Shown: positions 16,911 to 25,877, numbered from the stretch's first letter. The stretch: 64,000 bases of DNA from Pareuzebyella sediminis (GCF_008367235.1 NZ_VTZS01000003.1:496001-560000), one strand, 5' to 3'. Program-made: numbers and translations. Notes: generated by a model from the letters alone, not told the origin.

Positions 16911-19043
16911 ATGATTTATAAACAATATTTCCATTACGTGTTATGGTGCTTGCTGTACACCTTTCTGACGGTATCATGTGAACCGGAAAAAGAAAGGTCC
17001 CAAGACGTGGAATATCGCACGTGGTCTTCCTATTTAGGCGACGCCGGCCGAACTCATTATTCTACTTTATCACAAATAACCCCGGAAAATGTAGAAGGCC
17101 TGAAAATGGCTTGGTCTTATGAGGCACCCGACTGGGGGCAGATGCAAATGAGTCCGATAGTCGTTGACAGTATGCTTTTCGGAGTCACCGCCGCCCTCCG
17201 TGTGGTCGCTCTACATGCCGCTACCGGAAAGGAAATTTGGCAATTCGGGGATTCGGTCCAGGTCTGGCATTCAACAAGTCGGGGTGTTTCGTATTGGGAA
17301 GGTAGAAACGACAAACGCATTCTATGCACTCGTGGACCCCATCTTTTCGCTTTGGATGCTTTGACGGGTAAGCCTATTTCTTCTTTTGGAAACAACGGTA
17401 AGGTGGATATGCGAAAAGGAATGCACCCCGGCGCACGGGAAAAATTCGTGATTTCCAACACGCCCGGTACCATTTACAAAAATCTTATCATTATGCCCTT
17501 ACGCCTTTCCGAAGGAGCGGGTGCTGCGCCTGGCAATATTATGGCCTTCAATGTAATTACTGGGGTTTTGGAGTGGGTCTTTCATACCATTCCTCATCCC
17601 AAAGAAGAGGGGTACAACACTTGGGAAAACGGAGACGCCTATAAAAGTGATGTTGTAGGCGCTGCAAATAACTGGGCCGGCATGGCCGTGGACGAGGAAC
17701 GGGAAATTATCTATATTCCCACAGGTTCGGCCGCTCCTGATTTTTATGGAGGCGTTCGTAAAGGAAGTAATCTCTTTGCAAACTGCTTGTTAGCATTAGA
17801 CGCGAATACTGGAAAGCGACTTTGGCATTTCCAATTTACCCATCACGATATCTGGGATAGAGATCCTCCTGCTCCACCAAACTTATTGACCGTTGAAAGA
17901 AACGGTGAACAAATTGCGGCTGTAGCCCAAGTCACCAAACAGGGCTATGTGTTCGTTTTTAACAGGGAAACCGGTGAGCCTCTGTTCGACATTGAGGAGC
18001 TTTCGGCACCTGAATCGGAGCTCATGGGCGAAGCAACTTGGCCCACACAACCCAGGCCCCTAAGACCAAAGCCCTTTGCCCGTCAATCTATCGATTTGAC
18101 AGAAAGCAATATCAGTCCCTTTGCCCAAAATGCGGATTCACTGCGAGATATTCTTATGAAGGCCGACAAGCGACTATACGCACCGCCAAGCCTACATCCT
18201 GTGCTGTTGCTTCCTGGGTACGATGGGGCCGCTGAATGGGGCGGAGCCGCTGCAGATCCCTATAAGGGAATATTGTATGTCAATGCCAATGAAATGGCAT
18301 GGATATTACGAATGGGTAAGGCTGACGAAGATTTAAATAACCTTCCATTAGGGGAGGCTACCTATAAAAAATACTGTGTGTCTTGTCATCAAATAGATCG
18401 AAAAGGTTTGGCAGACAGTGGTTTTCCTTCCTTAATCGATATTGAATTGCGTAAAGGAAGCGATGAAATAAGGCAAATTATCACTAATGGTAAAGGGATG
18501 ATGACGGGGTTTCCCCAGCTTACGGACAAAGAGAAAACCGCATTGGTTCGCTTTTTATTCAACCAAGAAATCAAGCATAATGTTTCCGAGAATTCCGAGG
18601 GAAAAGAAATTTATCAATTGCCCTATAAACATTTGGGCTACATCAAATTTTTGGACAGTCAAGGGTTACCCGCAATAAACCCTCCTTGGGGTTCGTTACA
18701 TGCCATCGATCTAAATACCGGTGAGTATAATTGGTCCATTCCCTTGGGCAACACTCCCGAGCTCGGTGAAGAAGGGATTGGCACAGGCACCGAAAATTAT
18801 GGGGGACCCGTAGTTACCGAAAACGGATTGTTGTTTATCGCAGCAACACGAGATGGTTATTTTAGGGTGTTCGACAAAAAAAACGGCGCCCTGCTTTGGG
18901 AATACAAATTGCCCGCACCTGCCTTTTCTACACCTGCTATGTACGAGGTCAACGGCAAGCAGTATATTGCTCTTGCCTGTGGAGGCGAAAAACTGGGGAC
19001 GCCGAAGGGAAATCAAATCGTTGCTTTTGCTTTAGAGCCATGA
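16911..19043 (+). CDS. PQQ-dependent quinoprotein dehydrogenase with inserted cytochrome c domain
   Basis: 710 residues. The signal peptide has a lipobox (LTVSC, C23), so it is a periplasm-facing lipoprotein. PQQ-propeller repeats cover about 35-470 and 575-710 (AATGKEIW, ANTGKRLWHFQ, GALLWEYKLP). Between them lies a cytochrome c domain: CVSCH (489-493) binds heme and M530 or M531 (GKGMMTGFP) is the likely axial ligand. Related enzymes oxidise sugars or alcohols and pass electrons through their heme to the respiratory chain. PQQ synthesis genes are not in the window. It ends the five-gene run; the sulfatase converges with it. Confidence 0.92.
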   Translation: MIYKQYFHYVLWCLLYTFLTVSCEPEKERSQDVEYRTWSSYLGDAGRTHYSTLSQITPENVEGLKMAWSYEAPDWGQMQMSPIVVDSMLFGVTAALRVVALHAATGKEIWQFGDSVQVWHSTSRGVSYWEGRNDKRILCTRGPHLFALDALTGKPISSFGNNGKVDMRKGMHPGAREKFVISNTPGTIYKNLIIMPLRLSEGAGAAPGNIMAFNVITGVLEWVFHTIPHPKEEGYNTWENGDAYKSDVVGAANNWAGMAVDEEREIIYIPTGSAAPDFYGGVRKGSNLFANCLLALDANTGKRLWHFQFTHHDIWDRDPPAPPNLLTVERNGEQIAAVAQVTKQGYVFVFNRETGEPLFDIEELSAPESELMGEATWPTQPRPLRPKPFARQSIDLTESNISPFAQNADSLRDILMKADKRLYAPPSLHPVLLLPGYDGAAEWGGAAADPYKGILYVNANEMAWILRMGKADEDLNNLPLGEATYKKYCVSCHQIDRKGLADSGFPSLIDIELRKGSDEIRQIITNGKGMMTGFPQLTDKEKTALVRFLFNQEIKHNVSENSEGKEIYQLPYKHLGYIKFLDSQGLPAINPPWGSLHAIDLNTGEYNWSIPLGNTPELGEEGIGTGTENYGGPVVTENGLLFIAATRDGYFRVFDKKNGALLWEYKLPAPAFSTPAMYEVNGKQYIALACGGEKLGTPKGNQIVAFALEP

Positions 19044-19066
19044 TGTCATTTTGTATAGGCCCTAAA

Positions 19067-20623
19067 TTATTCTAGACAATTGGCACCTTCAAACAGGCCC
19101 CCTTTCCTTACCAACATATCGTACTCCTTTATTTTTTGATTCAAATCGTAATCATTAAACTGATAATCTGGGGTATACAATACGGTATCCCAATAGACGG
19201 TGTGAGGTGCTTTGGCCCGGAGATCATCGGTTGCTGACATCCATTCTTGTAGTTCTTTCCTAAGAGAAGCGATTTCTTTCCCATAGTTCTTGTTTTCGAT
19301 TTCATTCCGCAGATTGTAGGGATCACTGGCCAAGACATAAAATTCTTCCTTTGGTCTTTTGGCGAACGCAAGTTCGAAATAGTCTTTATCAGTAGGTTTG
19401 CCTTCTTGCTCCATAATCAGGAATTTGGAAATCGAATTGTCAATATCGCCATATTGGCCAACAGATTGGTGTACATGGGGGTCCCCGGCGGGCCACCTAT
19501 CCGGCTCAAAATTCTTGATATACAAATAATCTTTTGTGCGTATCGCCCTTACCGGATAGCTCAAGTCACCCTTACGCACGTTGGCATGGCGTTCACGCTC
19601 TAAGAAAACTTTGGTTCGATCTATTTTTACCCCTGGTTCTTCACTAAAAAGAGCCATTAAGCTATGGCCACTAAATGCTTTGGGTATCTCCACTCCAGCG
19701 GCTTCCAAAAATGTAGGTCCAAAATCGATGAAATTCATGAATTCGGTAATTCGTTGTCCACCTTCGATATGGCCTTTCCAATACATGGCCAATGGCATGC
19801 GCGTGCCGTAATCGTATAAATTGGCCTTAGCTCTGGGGAAAGGCATGCCGTTATCACTTGTCATAACAATTAATGTGTTGTCTAGAAGCCCCTTCCGCTC
19901 TAAGACATCGATAATATTTCCTGATTCGCGATCGAAACGTTCTGCCTCAAAAAAGTAATCCATAATATCATTACGCACACAAGGTGTATCGGGTAAAAAT
20001 TCCGGTACTACAACCGACTCCGCGTCCATACCTGTCTTTACGCCCGTATTAGTTTCGTAGGTGCGGTGTGGGTCTTGGCTTCCAAACCAGTAGGCAAAAG
20101 GCTGATCATCCGATTTATCGTCTAAAAAGGTTTCAAAATCAAGATATTCCTTACCGGCAGGATTGTGTTCGTAGCCTCCAGACTTGTAGTCGCCAGGTCC
20201 CCAGCCTTTTCTGCTTTTGCCCGTATGGTATCCAGATTGTTTCAACAAGCTCACCCAATTTGGAAATTTATCAGGTATAATCGACCAAAGGTTCCCGGCT
20301 GCCTCATTCTGATGAGGGTAGCGGCCCAGTAGGATGCTCGCCCTAGAAGGCGAACACGAAGGTGCCGCGCAGTAGGCATTCTCGAACACTGCCCCTTCGT
20401 TCGCCAATCGGTCAAATGTCGGTGTGCGAACCACAGGGTCGCCATACACCCCTGCGTGGGGGTACGACCAATCGTCGGCAATCATAAAAAGGATATTGGG
20501 CGCTGTTCTTAATTTAGTTGAATCCTTTTCTGGTTTTTTTTCTGAATTTGAGGGCGGTGACATGGCCAAAAGAAAGATTAGTAGGAACAAGTTCAACGCA
20601 GCAGTTGGTCTTATCGTTTTCAT
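19067..20623 (-). CDS. Family S1 sulfatase (formylglycine type)
   Basis: 518 residues with a signal peptide (about 1-21), so periplasmic or exported. The metal residues are in MIADDWSY (D50, D51) and the signature C-S-P-S-R is at 90-94 (SCSPSRASILLGRYP), with C90 the residue oxidised to formylglycine by an anaerobic or FGE-type maturase encoded elsewhere. VMTSDNGMPFPRAK contains the D-N calcium ligands. The enzyme removes sulfate esters, probably from a polysaccharide, consistent with nearby glycan genes and a marine habitat. The precise substrate (heparan, ulvan, fucan or other) cannot be named. It converges with the PQQ gene and is divergent from the oxidoreductase gene. Confidence 0.93.
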   Translation of the reverse strand: MKTIRPTAALNLFLLIFLLAMSPPSNSEKKPEKDSTKLRTAPNILFMIADDWSYPHAGVYGDPVVRTPTFDRLANEGAVFENAYCAAPSCSPSRASILLGRYPHQNEAAGNLWSIIPDKFPNWVSLLKQSGYHTGKSRKGWGPGDYKSGGYEHNPAGKEYLDFETFLDDKSDDQPFAYWFGSQDPHRTYETNTGVKTGMDAESVVVPEFLPDTPCVRNDIMDYFFEAERFDRESGNIIDVLERKGLLDNTLIVMTSDNGMPFPRAKANLYDYGTRMPLAMYWKGHIEGGQRITEFMNFIDFGPTFLEAAGVEIPKAFSGHSLMALFSEEPGVKIDRTKVFLERERHANVRKGDLSYPVRAIRTKDYLYIKNFEPDRWPAGDPHVHQSVGQYGDIDNSISKFLIMEQEGKPTDKDYFELAFAKRPKEEFYVLASDPYNLRNEIENKNYGKEIASLRKELQEWMSATDDLRAKAPHTVYWDTVLYTPDYQFNDYDLNQKIKEYDMLVRKGGLFEGANCLE

Positions 20624-20746
20624 TGTTTAATTTTCGTTGGAATACATTTCTATAAATATAGGACAAATCAATTAACACATTTTTGTTCGGCACTGTTTAT
20701 TGGCAGATAAGGTTAGAAGCAAAAATCGATAGAGAAAACGCACATT

Positions 20747-21805
20747 ATGAAAATAAAAGTATTGGTAGTTGGCTGTGGCAATATGGGTTCTTCACATGCC
20801 AAAGCCTATCATAAATTAGAAGATTTCGAAATTGTAGGTTTGGTGAGTAGAACGCCAGAAAGCCGTGAGCGACTTTCAAAAGAACTTGGAGGATATCCCA
20901 CTTTTTCCGATTATGACAATGCTCTAGAAAACACAAAGCCTGACGCAGTGTCGATCAACACCTACCCGGACACCCATGCGAACTACATTAGAAAGGCCCT
21001 CGAGGCCAATGCACATGTTTTTGTTGAAAAGCCCCTTGCCTTGACCGTTGAAGATGCCCAAGCATTAGTAGAAATGGCTCAAAAAAAAGACAAAAAAATG
21101 GTTGTGGGCTATATCCTAAGGGTTCACCCTGCTTGGGCTAAATTTGTCGAAGTGGCCAAAAGTCTCGGCAAGCCCTTGGTCATGCGCATGAACCTCAACC
21201 AACAAAGTTCCGGCGCCCATTGGCATACGCATAAGCAATTAATGAATTCGATGTCTCCGATCGTAGACTGTGGTGTTCATTATGTTGATGTTATGTGCCT
21301 TATGACGGGGTCGGTGCCATTAAGCGTAAGTGCGATAGGAGCGCGTCTTTCGGATGAGATTGATGAAAAAATGTACAACTACGGACAATTACAGGTCCGC
21401 TTTAAAGACGGTTCTGTTGGCTGGTACGAGGCGGGATGGGGACCCATGATGAGCGAAACCGCCTTTTTTGTGAAAGATGTGATCGGGCCTAAAGGTTGTG
21501 TCTCTATCATAGATGAAGCAAAAGGTGATTCAGATGACGTGGATAGCCACTCGAAAACAGGTGCGCTCAAACTGCACCATAGCATGACGGATGACCAAGG
21601 ACGATTTACGAAAAAGGACGAGCTGATCGACACGTCCGATGAACCGGACCATGATGGATTATGTCTTTTGGAACAGCACTATTTTCTGAAGGCAATTCAA
21701 AATGACCTCGATCTCAAGGACCATTTGCGCGATGCCGTAAACAGTCTCCGAATTGTACTGGCGGCCGATGCGTCTTTTCGCACGGGAAAAACCATTATGC
21801 TCTAA
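20747..21805 (+). CDS. Gfo/Idh/MocA family oxidoreductase
   Basis: 352 residues. An N-terminal Rossmann fold starts at once (VVGCGNMGSSHAKAYH, about 7-22) and the VEKPLAL motif (about 93-99) holds the conserved E-K-P of the family. The C-terminal alpha/beta domain contains DCGVHYVDVMC, with the H that takes part in catalysis in many members. The family oxidises or reduces sugars and cyclitols with bound NAD(P); some act at C3 of glycosides and work with DUF1080 hydrolases. No signal peptide. Standing next to a sulfatase and in a region with a DUF1080 gene, it may belong to such a pathway (inference). Confidence 0.92.
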   Translation: MKIKVLVVGCGNMGSSHAKAYHKLEDFEIVGLVSRTPESRERLSKELGGYPTFSDYDNALENTKPDAVSINTYPDTHANYIRKALEANAHVFVEKPLALTVEDAQALVEMAQKKDKKMVVGYILRVHPAWAKFVEVAKSLGKPLVMRMNLNQQSSGAHWHTHKQLMNSMSPIVDCGVHYVDVMCLMTGSVPLSVSAIGARLSDEIDEKMYNYGQLQVRFKDGSVGWYEAGWGPMMSETAFFVKDVIGPKGCVSIIDEAKGDSDDVDSHSKTGALKLHHSMTDDQGRFTKKDELIDTSDEPDHDGLCLLEQHYFLKAIQNDLDLKDHLRDAVNSLRIVLAADASFRTGKTIML

Positions 21806-21813
21806 AGGCTATT

Positions 21814-23004
21814 TCAATCCTTAAAAAGAGGGGTTTCCGATAGGCTAATAAGCGCCTCCCCTTTTTCCCTTAAGATTCGTTTGGTGCGCAAATAGCGTTG
21901 GCGGTTATAATCGTCATAGTTGTCGGCATTGGGATCCATGCTGCTGATTCTTACCCTATCGGATGAATGTATAAATTCATTATTGCCGATCCACATGCCC
22001 ACATGCACCACTTTTTCGTTGGTAGAGTCGGTGGCTTTCCTGCCAAAGAAGAGCAAATCACCTTTCTGCAGATTTTCAAAATGTTGTACCGAATCGATTG
22101 GTTTACCCGTGTGTACCTGCTGTGACGCGTCTCTCGGTATTATCATTCCGTTCAGAAAATAAATGGTTTTCGTAAAACCGCTACAATCAACTCCTTTACT
22201 GGAGGTCCCTCCCCATAAATACGGCACTCCCATGAGTGTTTTAGAAGTCGAAACCAGTCTCTCCGGTGTAGGGTTTAAGCTGTTCAACCATTCATCATAG
22301 TTTAGGGCCTCCTCTTTTCTTATATAGGCCTCTCGACCATCAGGAAATCGAACCTGATAATACTTTTCTGTCTCGGCCAAAAGTACCAAAACATCTCCTG
22401 CGACCAAGTCGGAAACGATGCTCTTCTCTTCAAAGTCGTTAAAAGCGTGGCCATAGGTTTTGGTAAATATAATTTTATTGGAGACCCTCCATTGTTCCAT
22501 TTCCTTTTTATTCATTAGAACTACCCCCCCATCATCTACCCACGATAAATATTTGTCGGGGGTTTGAATGTAGTACCATCCGCCATCTTGTTTTAGTACC
22601 CTTACGGGGGTTCCCAAAGTGGCTTGGGTTGCCAATTCTGCAGAATGTTTTGGGTTACTTCTCAAGTTGGCTACTGAATTAGTGATGACGCCCCAGGTCT
22701 TACCCCCTAATGATTTCGATGGTAGTTCTTTAATCTCTGAAATGAAAGAAATATTGGCTCTTTCTAGCCGCTCCCCTAAAGCGCTAACGGCTTCAGGCTT
22801 GTCCGTCTCTCCTTTTAAAATATATTTCGTCGCATCCGTAAAGACGTGCACATCGAAAAGCGCCGTTCTTTTATCGGGCGCGTACTGTTCTCTGACCTCC
22901 TTAATTTGTAGAAGTAGCTGCTTTTGTTTTGTTTTCGGTGAACATGAAAACAAAACGATGAATAATAATGCCAAAATGCTGATTTGTGTACCTTTTTTGT
23001 TCAT
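21814..23004 (-). CDS. NlpC/P60 (C40) peptidase lipoprotein with SH3 domains
   Basis: 396 residues. The lipobox is LFSC (C21). A region of about 80 residues precedes two SH3-like domains (about 105-165, VANLRSNP; and 180-235, LVAGDVLVLL). The NlpC/P60 domain follows, with C274 in VDCSGFTKT, H334 in VVHVGMW and H346 in FIHSS. The family cleaves cell-wall peptides, usually gamma-D-Glu-meso-DAP bonds. The layout matches YkfC-like murein peptidases of Bacteroidota. It ends 8 bases from the convergent oxidoreductase stop. Confidence 0.92.
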   Translation of the reverse strand: MNKKGTQISILALLFIVLFSCSPKTKQKQLLLQIKEVREQYAPDKRTALFDVHVFTDATKYILKGETDKPEAVSALGERLERANISFISEIKELPSKSLGGKTWGVITNSVANLRSNPKHSAELATQATLGTPVRVLKQDGGWYYIQTPDKYLSWVDDGGVVLMNKKEMEQWRVSNKIIFTKTYGHAFNDFEEKSIVSDLVAGDVLVLLAETEKYYQVRFPDGREAYIRKEEALNYDEWLNSLNPTPERLVSTSKTLMGVPYLWGGTSSKGVDCSGFTKTIYFLNGMIIPRDASQQVHTGKPIDSVQHFENLQKGDLLFFGRKATDSTNEKVVHVGMWIGNNEFIHSSDRVRISSMDPNADNYDDYNRQRYLRTKRILREKGEALISLSETPLFKD

Positions 23005-23055
23005 TGCAGTTATATTGTGAGCATCCCTTATTAATTGAATTTATATTGAGAACCT

Positions 23056-23063
23056 CAAAGTTA
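23056..23063 (-). promoter_or_regulatory. -7 box candidate for the NlpC/P60 gene
   Basis: Minus-strand TAACTTTG (plus strand CAAAGTTA) fits TAnnTTTG and lies 51 bases before the start. No convincing -33 element. Confidence 0.35.
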
Positions 23064-23510
23064 TAGAACTTTTTGCTGGAGTCGATGGTTTGCCTCGTCA
23101 AGATTATTACTATGGTAGTTCCATGTAGAGTCTAAAAGGGTTCATTGGCTAAACACAAGTTTTGTAGTGGAGTATTCATAGAATTCTAACCAAAAAAAGC
23201 CTTGATAACCTGAATTATACGGATCTGAATAAGCGCCCAAGATGTTTCAAAGACGTATCAAACCGACCATTTGGTCCCTACTATTGGGATTGGGAATTTC
23301 AAAGGCTTCAACCCTTACCCTTTAACGATAAAAAGTAATATTAGTCCGCATAAAATTGTTCGAGAGAATTGTTATTGAAAATAAAAACCGATCATATAGT
23401 CTTTTTTTATTTTTCTTTTGTAGCAACTACAAATTCGACTAAACTATTAAAAAACTGTTAATCAGTCCATAAAGTTTGGATTTTCATTATTTTATTTTAT
23501 ATTACCTGTT
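23064..23510. other. Intergenic region without recognised features
   Basis: An AT-rich gap between two divergent genes. I see no ORF with protein-like composition, no tRNA and no clear terminator. The last 120 bases before the next gene are very AT-rich and probably hold its promoter, but no TAnnTTTG box is present. Confidence 0.4.
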
Positions 23511-23885
23511 ATGGTAAAGGTAGAAAAGTCAGAAAATCAGGAGTTCTTAGAGAAGTCGATCAATCATTTGGAAGCAACGGGTTTTGAAGATATTAAAGCC
23601 GATTTAGAAGGATATGAAACTCCTAAATCATATATTCGAAAAGGAAGTGATTCCAAAATCACCCCCGACATTGTCGCCCTAAAAAATGGTAGAAAATATT
23701 ATTTTGAAATTAGTTTGAAGTCGGCTAAACCCAGACTTCTTAAAACTAAATGGCTCTTTTTGGATACCCTTAGTCGTATGAATTCAAACAGATTTAGAAT
23801 CATAACCACTCGAGGACATTACAAATTCACCGATACTATGTTAGAAGACATTAATCTAACGAATAAAGAACCGATTAAGATTTAA
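23511..23885 (+). CDS. Small PD-(D/E)XK nuclease-like protein
   Basis: 124 residues, cytoplasmic. ITPDIVALKNGRKYYFEISLKS (about 50-71) has the spacing of a PD-(D/E)XK active site: P52-D53, a short beta-hairpin, then E66-x-S68 with K70 nearby; the usual lysine is replaced by serine, or shifted to K70. A helix precedes it (EFLEKSINHLEATGFEDIKAD), and a final strand (NRFRIITTRGHYKF) follows, as in small Holliday-junction or restriction-like folds. I do not recognise a named family. It is a lone gene, divergent from the NlpC gene and followed by a strong bidirectional terminator. Nuclease activity is not proven. Confidence 0.7.
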   Translation: MVKVEKSENQEFLEKSINHLEATGFEDIKADLEGYETPKSYIRKGSDSKITPDIVALKNGRKYYFEISLKSAKPRLLKTKWLFLDTLSRMNSNRFRIITTRGHYKFTDTMLEDINLTNKEPIKI

Positions 23886-23910
23886 AATGACACATAATTG
23901 CTAGAATAAA

Positions 23911-23944
23911 AATAACGGGAGTGAAATACTCCCGTTATTTTTTT
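23911..23944. terminator. Strong bidirectional terminator
   Basis: AATAACGGGAGT (23911-23922) and its exact complement (23928-23939) form a 12-bp stem with a 5-base GAAAT loop, with T-rich sequence on the right and A-rich on the left. It separates the convergent nuclease-like and elaA genes and runs into the elaA stop codon. Confidence 0.85.
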
Positions 23945-24381
23945 AATATCATCGCAATATGGGGAATTCGGTCTTCAAGATATCCCTCTCCTATTTGTTC
24001 AAAACCCAAAGAATAATAAAATCGCTCTAAGTATAGCTGTGCAGAGACTTTCATTGTCGATTCGTTAAAATAAAATCGAATGGCCTCTATCGAGGCGTTC
24101 ATAATTTTCCTTCCATAGCCAAAACTGCGTTGCGTCTTTTTAACGGCAACCCGGCCTATGGAAGCTTCATCAAAATAATCACCAGACTTAAAAATCCTGG
24201 TATAAGCTACTATTTCACCATTTTTCTTTCCGATAACATGTAGAGCTTTTTTATCCTTTCCATCGATATCCTGATACACACAGTCTTGTTCGACCACAAA
24301 AATTTCACTTCTAAGCTTCATAATATCATAAAGCTCATGAATACTTAGTTTCTCGAACTTCTTAACCGTAATATGTATCAT
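23935..24381 (-). CDS. elaA: GNAT N-acetyltransferase, ElaA type
   Basis: 148 residues, one GNAT domain. The N-terminal LYDIMKLRSEIFVVEQDCVYQDIDGKD is the ElaA signature. The acetyl-CoA loop is IGRVAVKKTQRSFGYGRKIM, a Q/R-x-x-G-x-G/A variant. The final YLEDRIPHIAMILKK also matches ElaA, whose natural substrate is uncertain. The start codon overlaps the stop of the upstream CDF transporter gene (ATGA), so both are translated from one mRNA. Confidence 0.9.
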   Translation of the reverse strand: MIHITVKKFEKLSIHELYDIMKLRSEIFVVEQDCVYQDIDGKDKKALHVIGKKNGEIVAYTRIFKSGDYFDEASIGRVAVKKTQRSFGYGRKIMNASIEAIRFYFNESTMKVSAQLYLERFYYSLGFEQIGEGYLEDRIPHIAMILKK

Positions 24382-25307
24382 CGATCTTGAGCTATTACTA
24401 ATTTATCATCACACCTATCGAACTCTGGTTGTATACTCACATGGTTTATACCAAACTTATGGTATACTTCATCTTCAATTTTAGATAAAATGAGGTCAAA
24501 TTGAGAAAGCTTAATGTCTTCGTCAAAATCGATATGTGCCTCTAAATGAATATCATTTTCATTAAGTTGCCAAAGGTGTACATGGTGTACATTTTTAACT
24601 GGTTCTATTTGGCCAATTATCTCAACAATTTTTTGCACCTGAATTTTTTGGGGTGTAAACAACATTAGTACACGCGTCGAATCTTTTAACAAATTGTATC
24701 CCATGTATATCAAATAAAGGGCTATTGCCATAGTTAGCACGGCATCTACCCAATAAAGCTGATAGAATTTCATCAAGAGGCCTCCCACAAGAACTGCCAC
24801 CGAGGCCATCATATCCGTTAACAGATGAAGATAGGCTGATTTCATGTTCATGTTATGGGCAGCATCTCTTTTTATCAGAAGAACGCTAAACCCATTTGCC
24901 AGTATTCCCAATAGAGATAACCATATGACCAAATCGGACGCTATAGTTTGTGGATTGAAAAAGCGTTCTATGGCCTCTTTAATCAGGAAAATAGCTACCA
25001 CAACCAAGGTCGCGGCATTGACAAAAGCAGCTATTATTTCAGCCCGCTTATACCCAAAGGTCCGTTTTGGAGATGCTTCTTTTCTAGAAAGAACGGTAGC
25101 GATATAGCTAACTACAAGCGATAGTACGTCGCTAAAATTGTGAAGTGCATCCGAAAGAAGGGATAAACTACCAGAAATAACCCCTCCTATTACCTGTGAA
25201 GCCGTAATGACAATATTGAGAAAGATAGAGATTATAAGGTTCCTTCCTTTTAGGTCGGAATGGGCATGATTATGGCTGTGCGAATGATTATGATGGGTAT
25301 GGGACAT
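24378..25307 (-). CDS. Cation diffusion facilitator (CzcD/ZitB-type) metal exporter
   Basis: 309 residues, six membrane segments. The N-terminus is histidine-rich (MSHTHHNHSHSHNHAHSD), typical for Zn/Co/Cd transporters. Two HxxxD metal motifs are seen: DALHNFSDV in TM2 and HLLTDMMAS in TM5. The C-terminal cytoplasmic domain (NVHHVHLWQLNENDIHLEAHI) is the metal-sensing ferredoxin-like fold. It works as a proton/metal antiporter in the inner membrane, exporting Zn(II) or similar ions. It is the first gene of a two-gene unit with elaA. Confidence 0.93.
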   Translation of the reverse strand: MSHTHHNHSHSHNHAHSDLKGRNLIISIFLNIVITASQVIGGVISGSLSLLSDALHNFSDVLSLVVSYIATVLSRKEASPKRTFGYKRAEIIAAFVNAATLVVVAIFLIKEAIERFFNPQTIASDLVIWLSLLGILANGFSVLLIKRDAAHNMNMKSAYLHLLTDMMASVAVLVGGLLMKFYQLYWVDAVLTMAIALYLIYMGYNLLKDSTRVLMLFTPQKIQVQKIVEIIGQIEPVKNVHHVHLWQLNENDIHLEAHIDFDEDIKLSQFDLILSKIEDEVYHKFGINHVSIQPEFDRCDDKLVIAQDR

Positions 25308-25403
25308 ATCGATCTTAAAAGTTTCGATGTCTATCGACAGAAATAGAATACTTCATTTTAAACCCCATCTTGGATTTCAATTACAAGACCCTACGGGTTC
25401 AAT

Positions 25404-25835
25404 CTAAGAACAGGCTATTTTCTCAATGCGCCTCTCGTGGCGCCCTCCAGCAAAATCAGTTTTCAAAAACTCCTTCACCATATCTAAGGCTTGTGGTAAA
25501 GCAACAAACCGGGCTGGAATACTTAATATGTTTGCATCGTTGTGCTCTCTGGCCAATTGAACTATTTCTTTCGTCCAACAAAGGGCACATCTCACCTTTT
25601 GATGTTTGTTGGCCGTCATCGATGCGCCATTCCCACTTCCACAGACAATAATACCATAATCCACATTATTATCGTTCACATCGATTGCTACGGGATGTAT
25701 AAAATCAGGATAATCCACACTATCAGTGCCATCTGTCCCATAATTTATAACCTCGACATCCATAGATTTAAGTAGCCCGAGAATGGCTAATTTATATTCT
25801 GTACCTGCATGGTCATTTCCTATAGCTATTTTCAT
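25404..25835 (-). CDS. rpiB: Ribose-5-phosphate isomerase B
   Basis: 143 residues. The start MKIAIGNDHAGTEYK has the conserved D8-H9, and the active-site cysteine C65 is in VCGSGNGASMTANK (64-77). The length is that of RpiB. It interconverts ribose 5-phosphate and ribulose 5-phosphate in the pentose phosphate pathway; RpiB-type isomerases can also act on allose 6-phosphate. It is divergent from rnr across a long AT-rich gap and is followed 97 bases later by the CDF transporter gene on the same strand. Confidence 0.95.
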   Translation of the reverse strand: MKIAIGNDHAGTEYKLAILGLLKSMDVEVINYGTDGTDSVDYPDFIHPVAIDVNDNNVDYGIIVCGSGNGASMTANKHQKVRCALCWTKEIVQLAREHNDANILSIPARFVALPQALDMVKEFLKTDFAGGRHERRIEKIACS

Positions 25836-25877
25836 GGGTATTATTTTAATATATCTTAACCACTTTTGCCTCTATAT

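Noticed and set aside
21823-21866. Hairpin of GGGG/CCCC with A/T arms at the convergent oxidoreductase-NlpC junction
   Set aside because: The stem has a bulge and lies inside the last NlpC codons. It is possible as a terminator but too weak to list as a feature.
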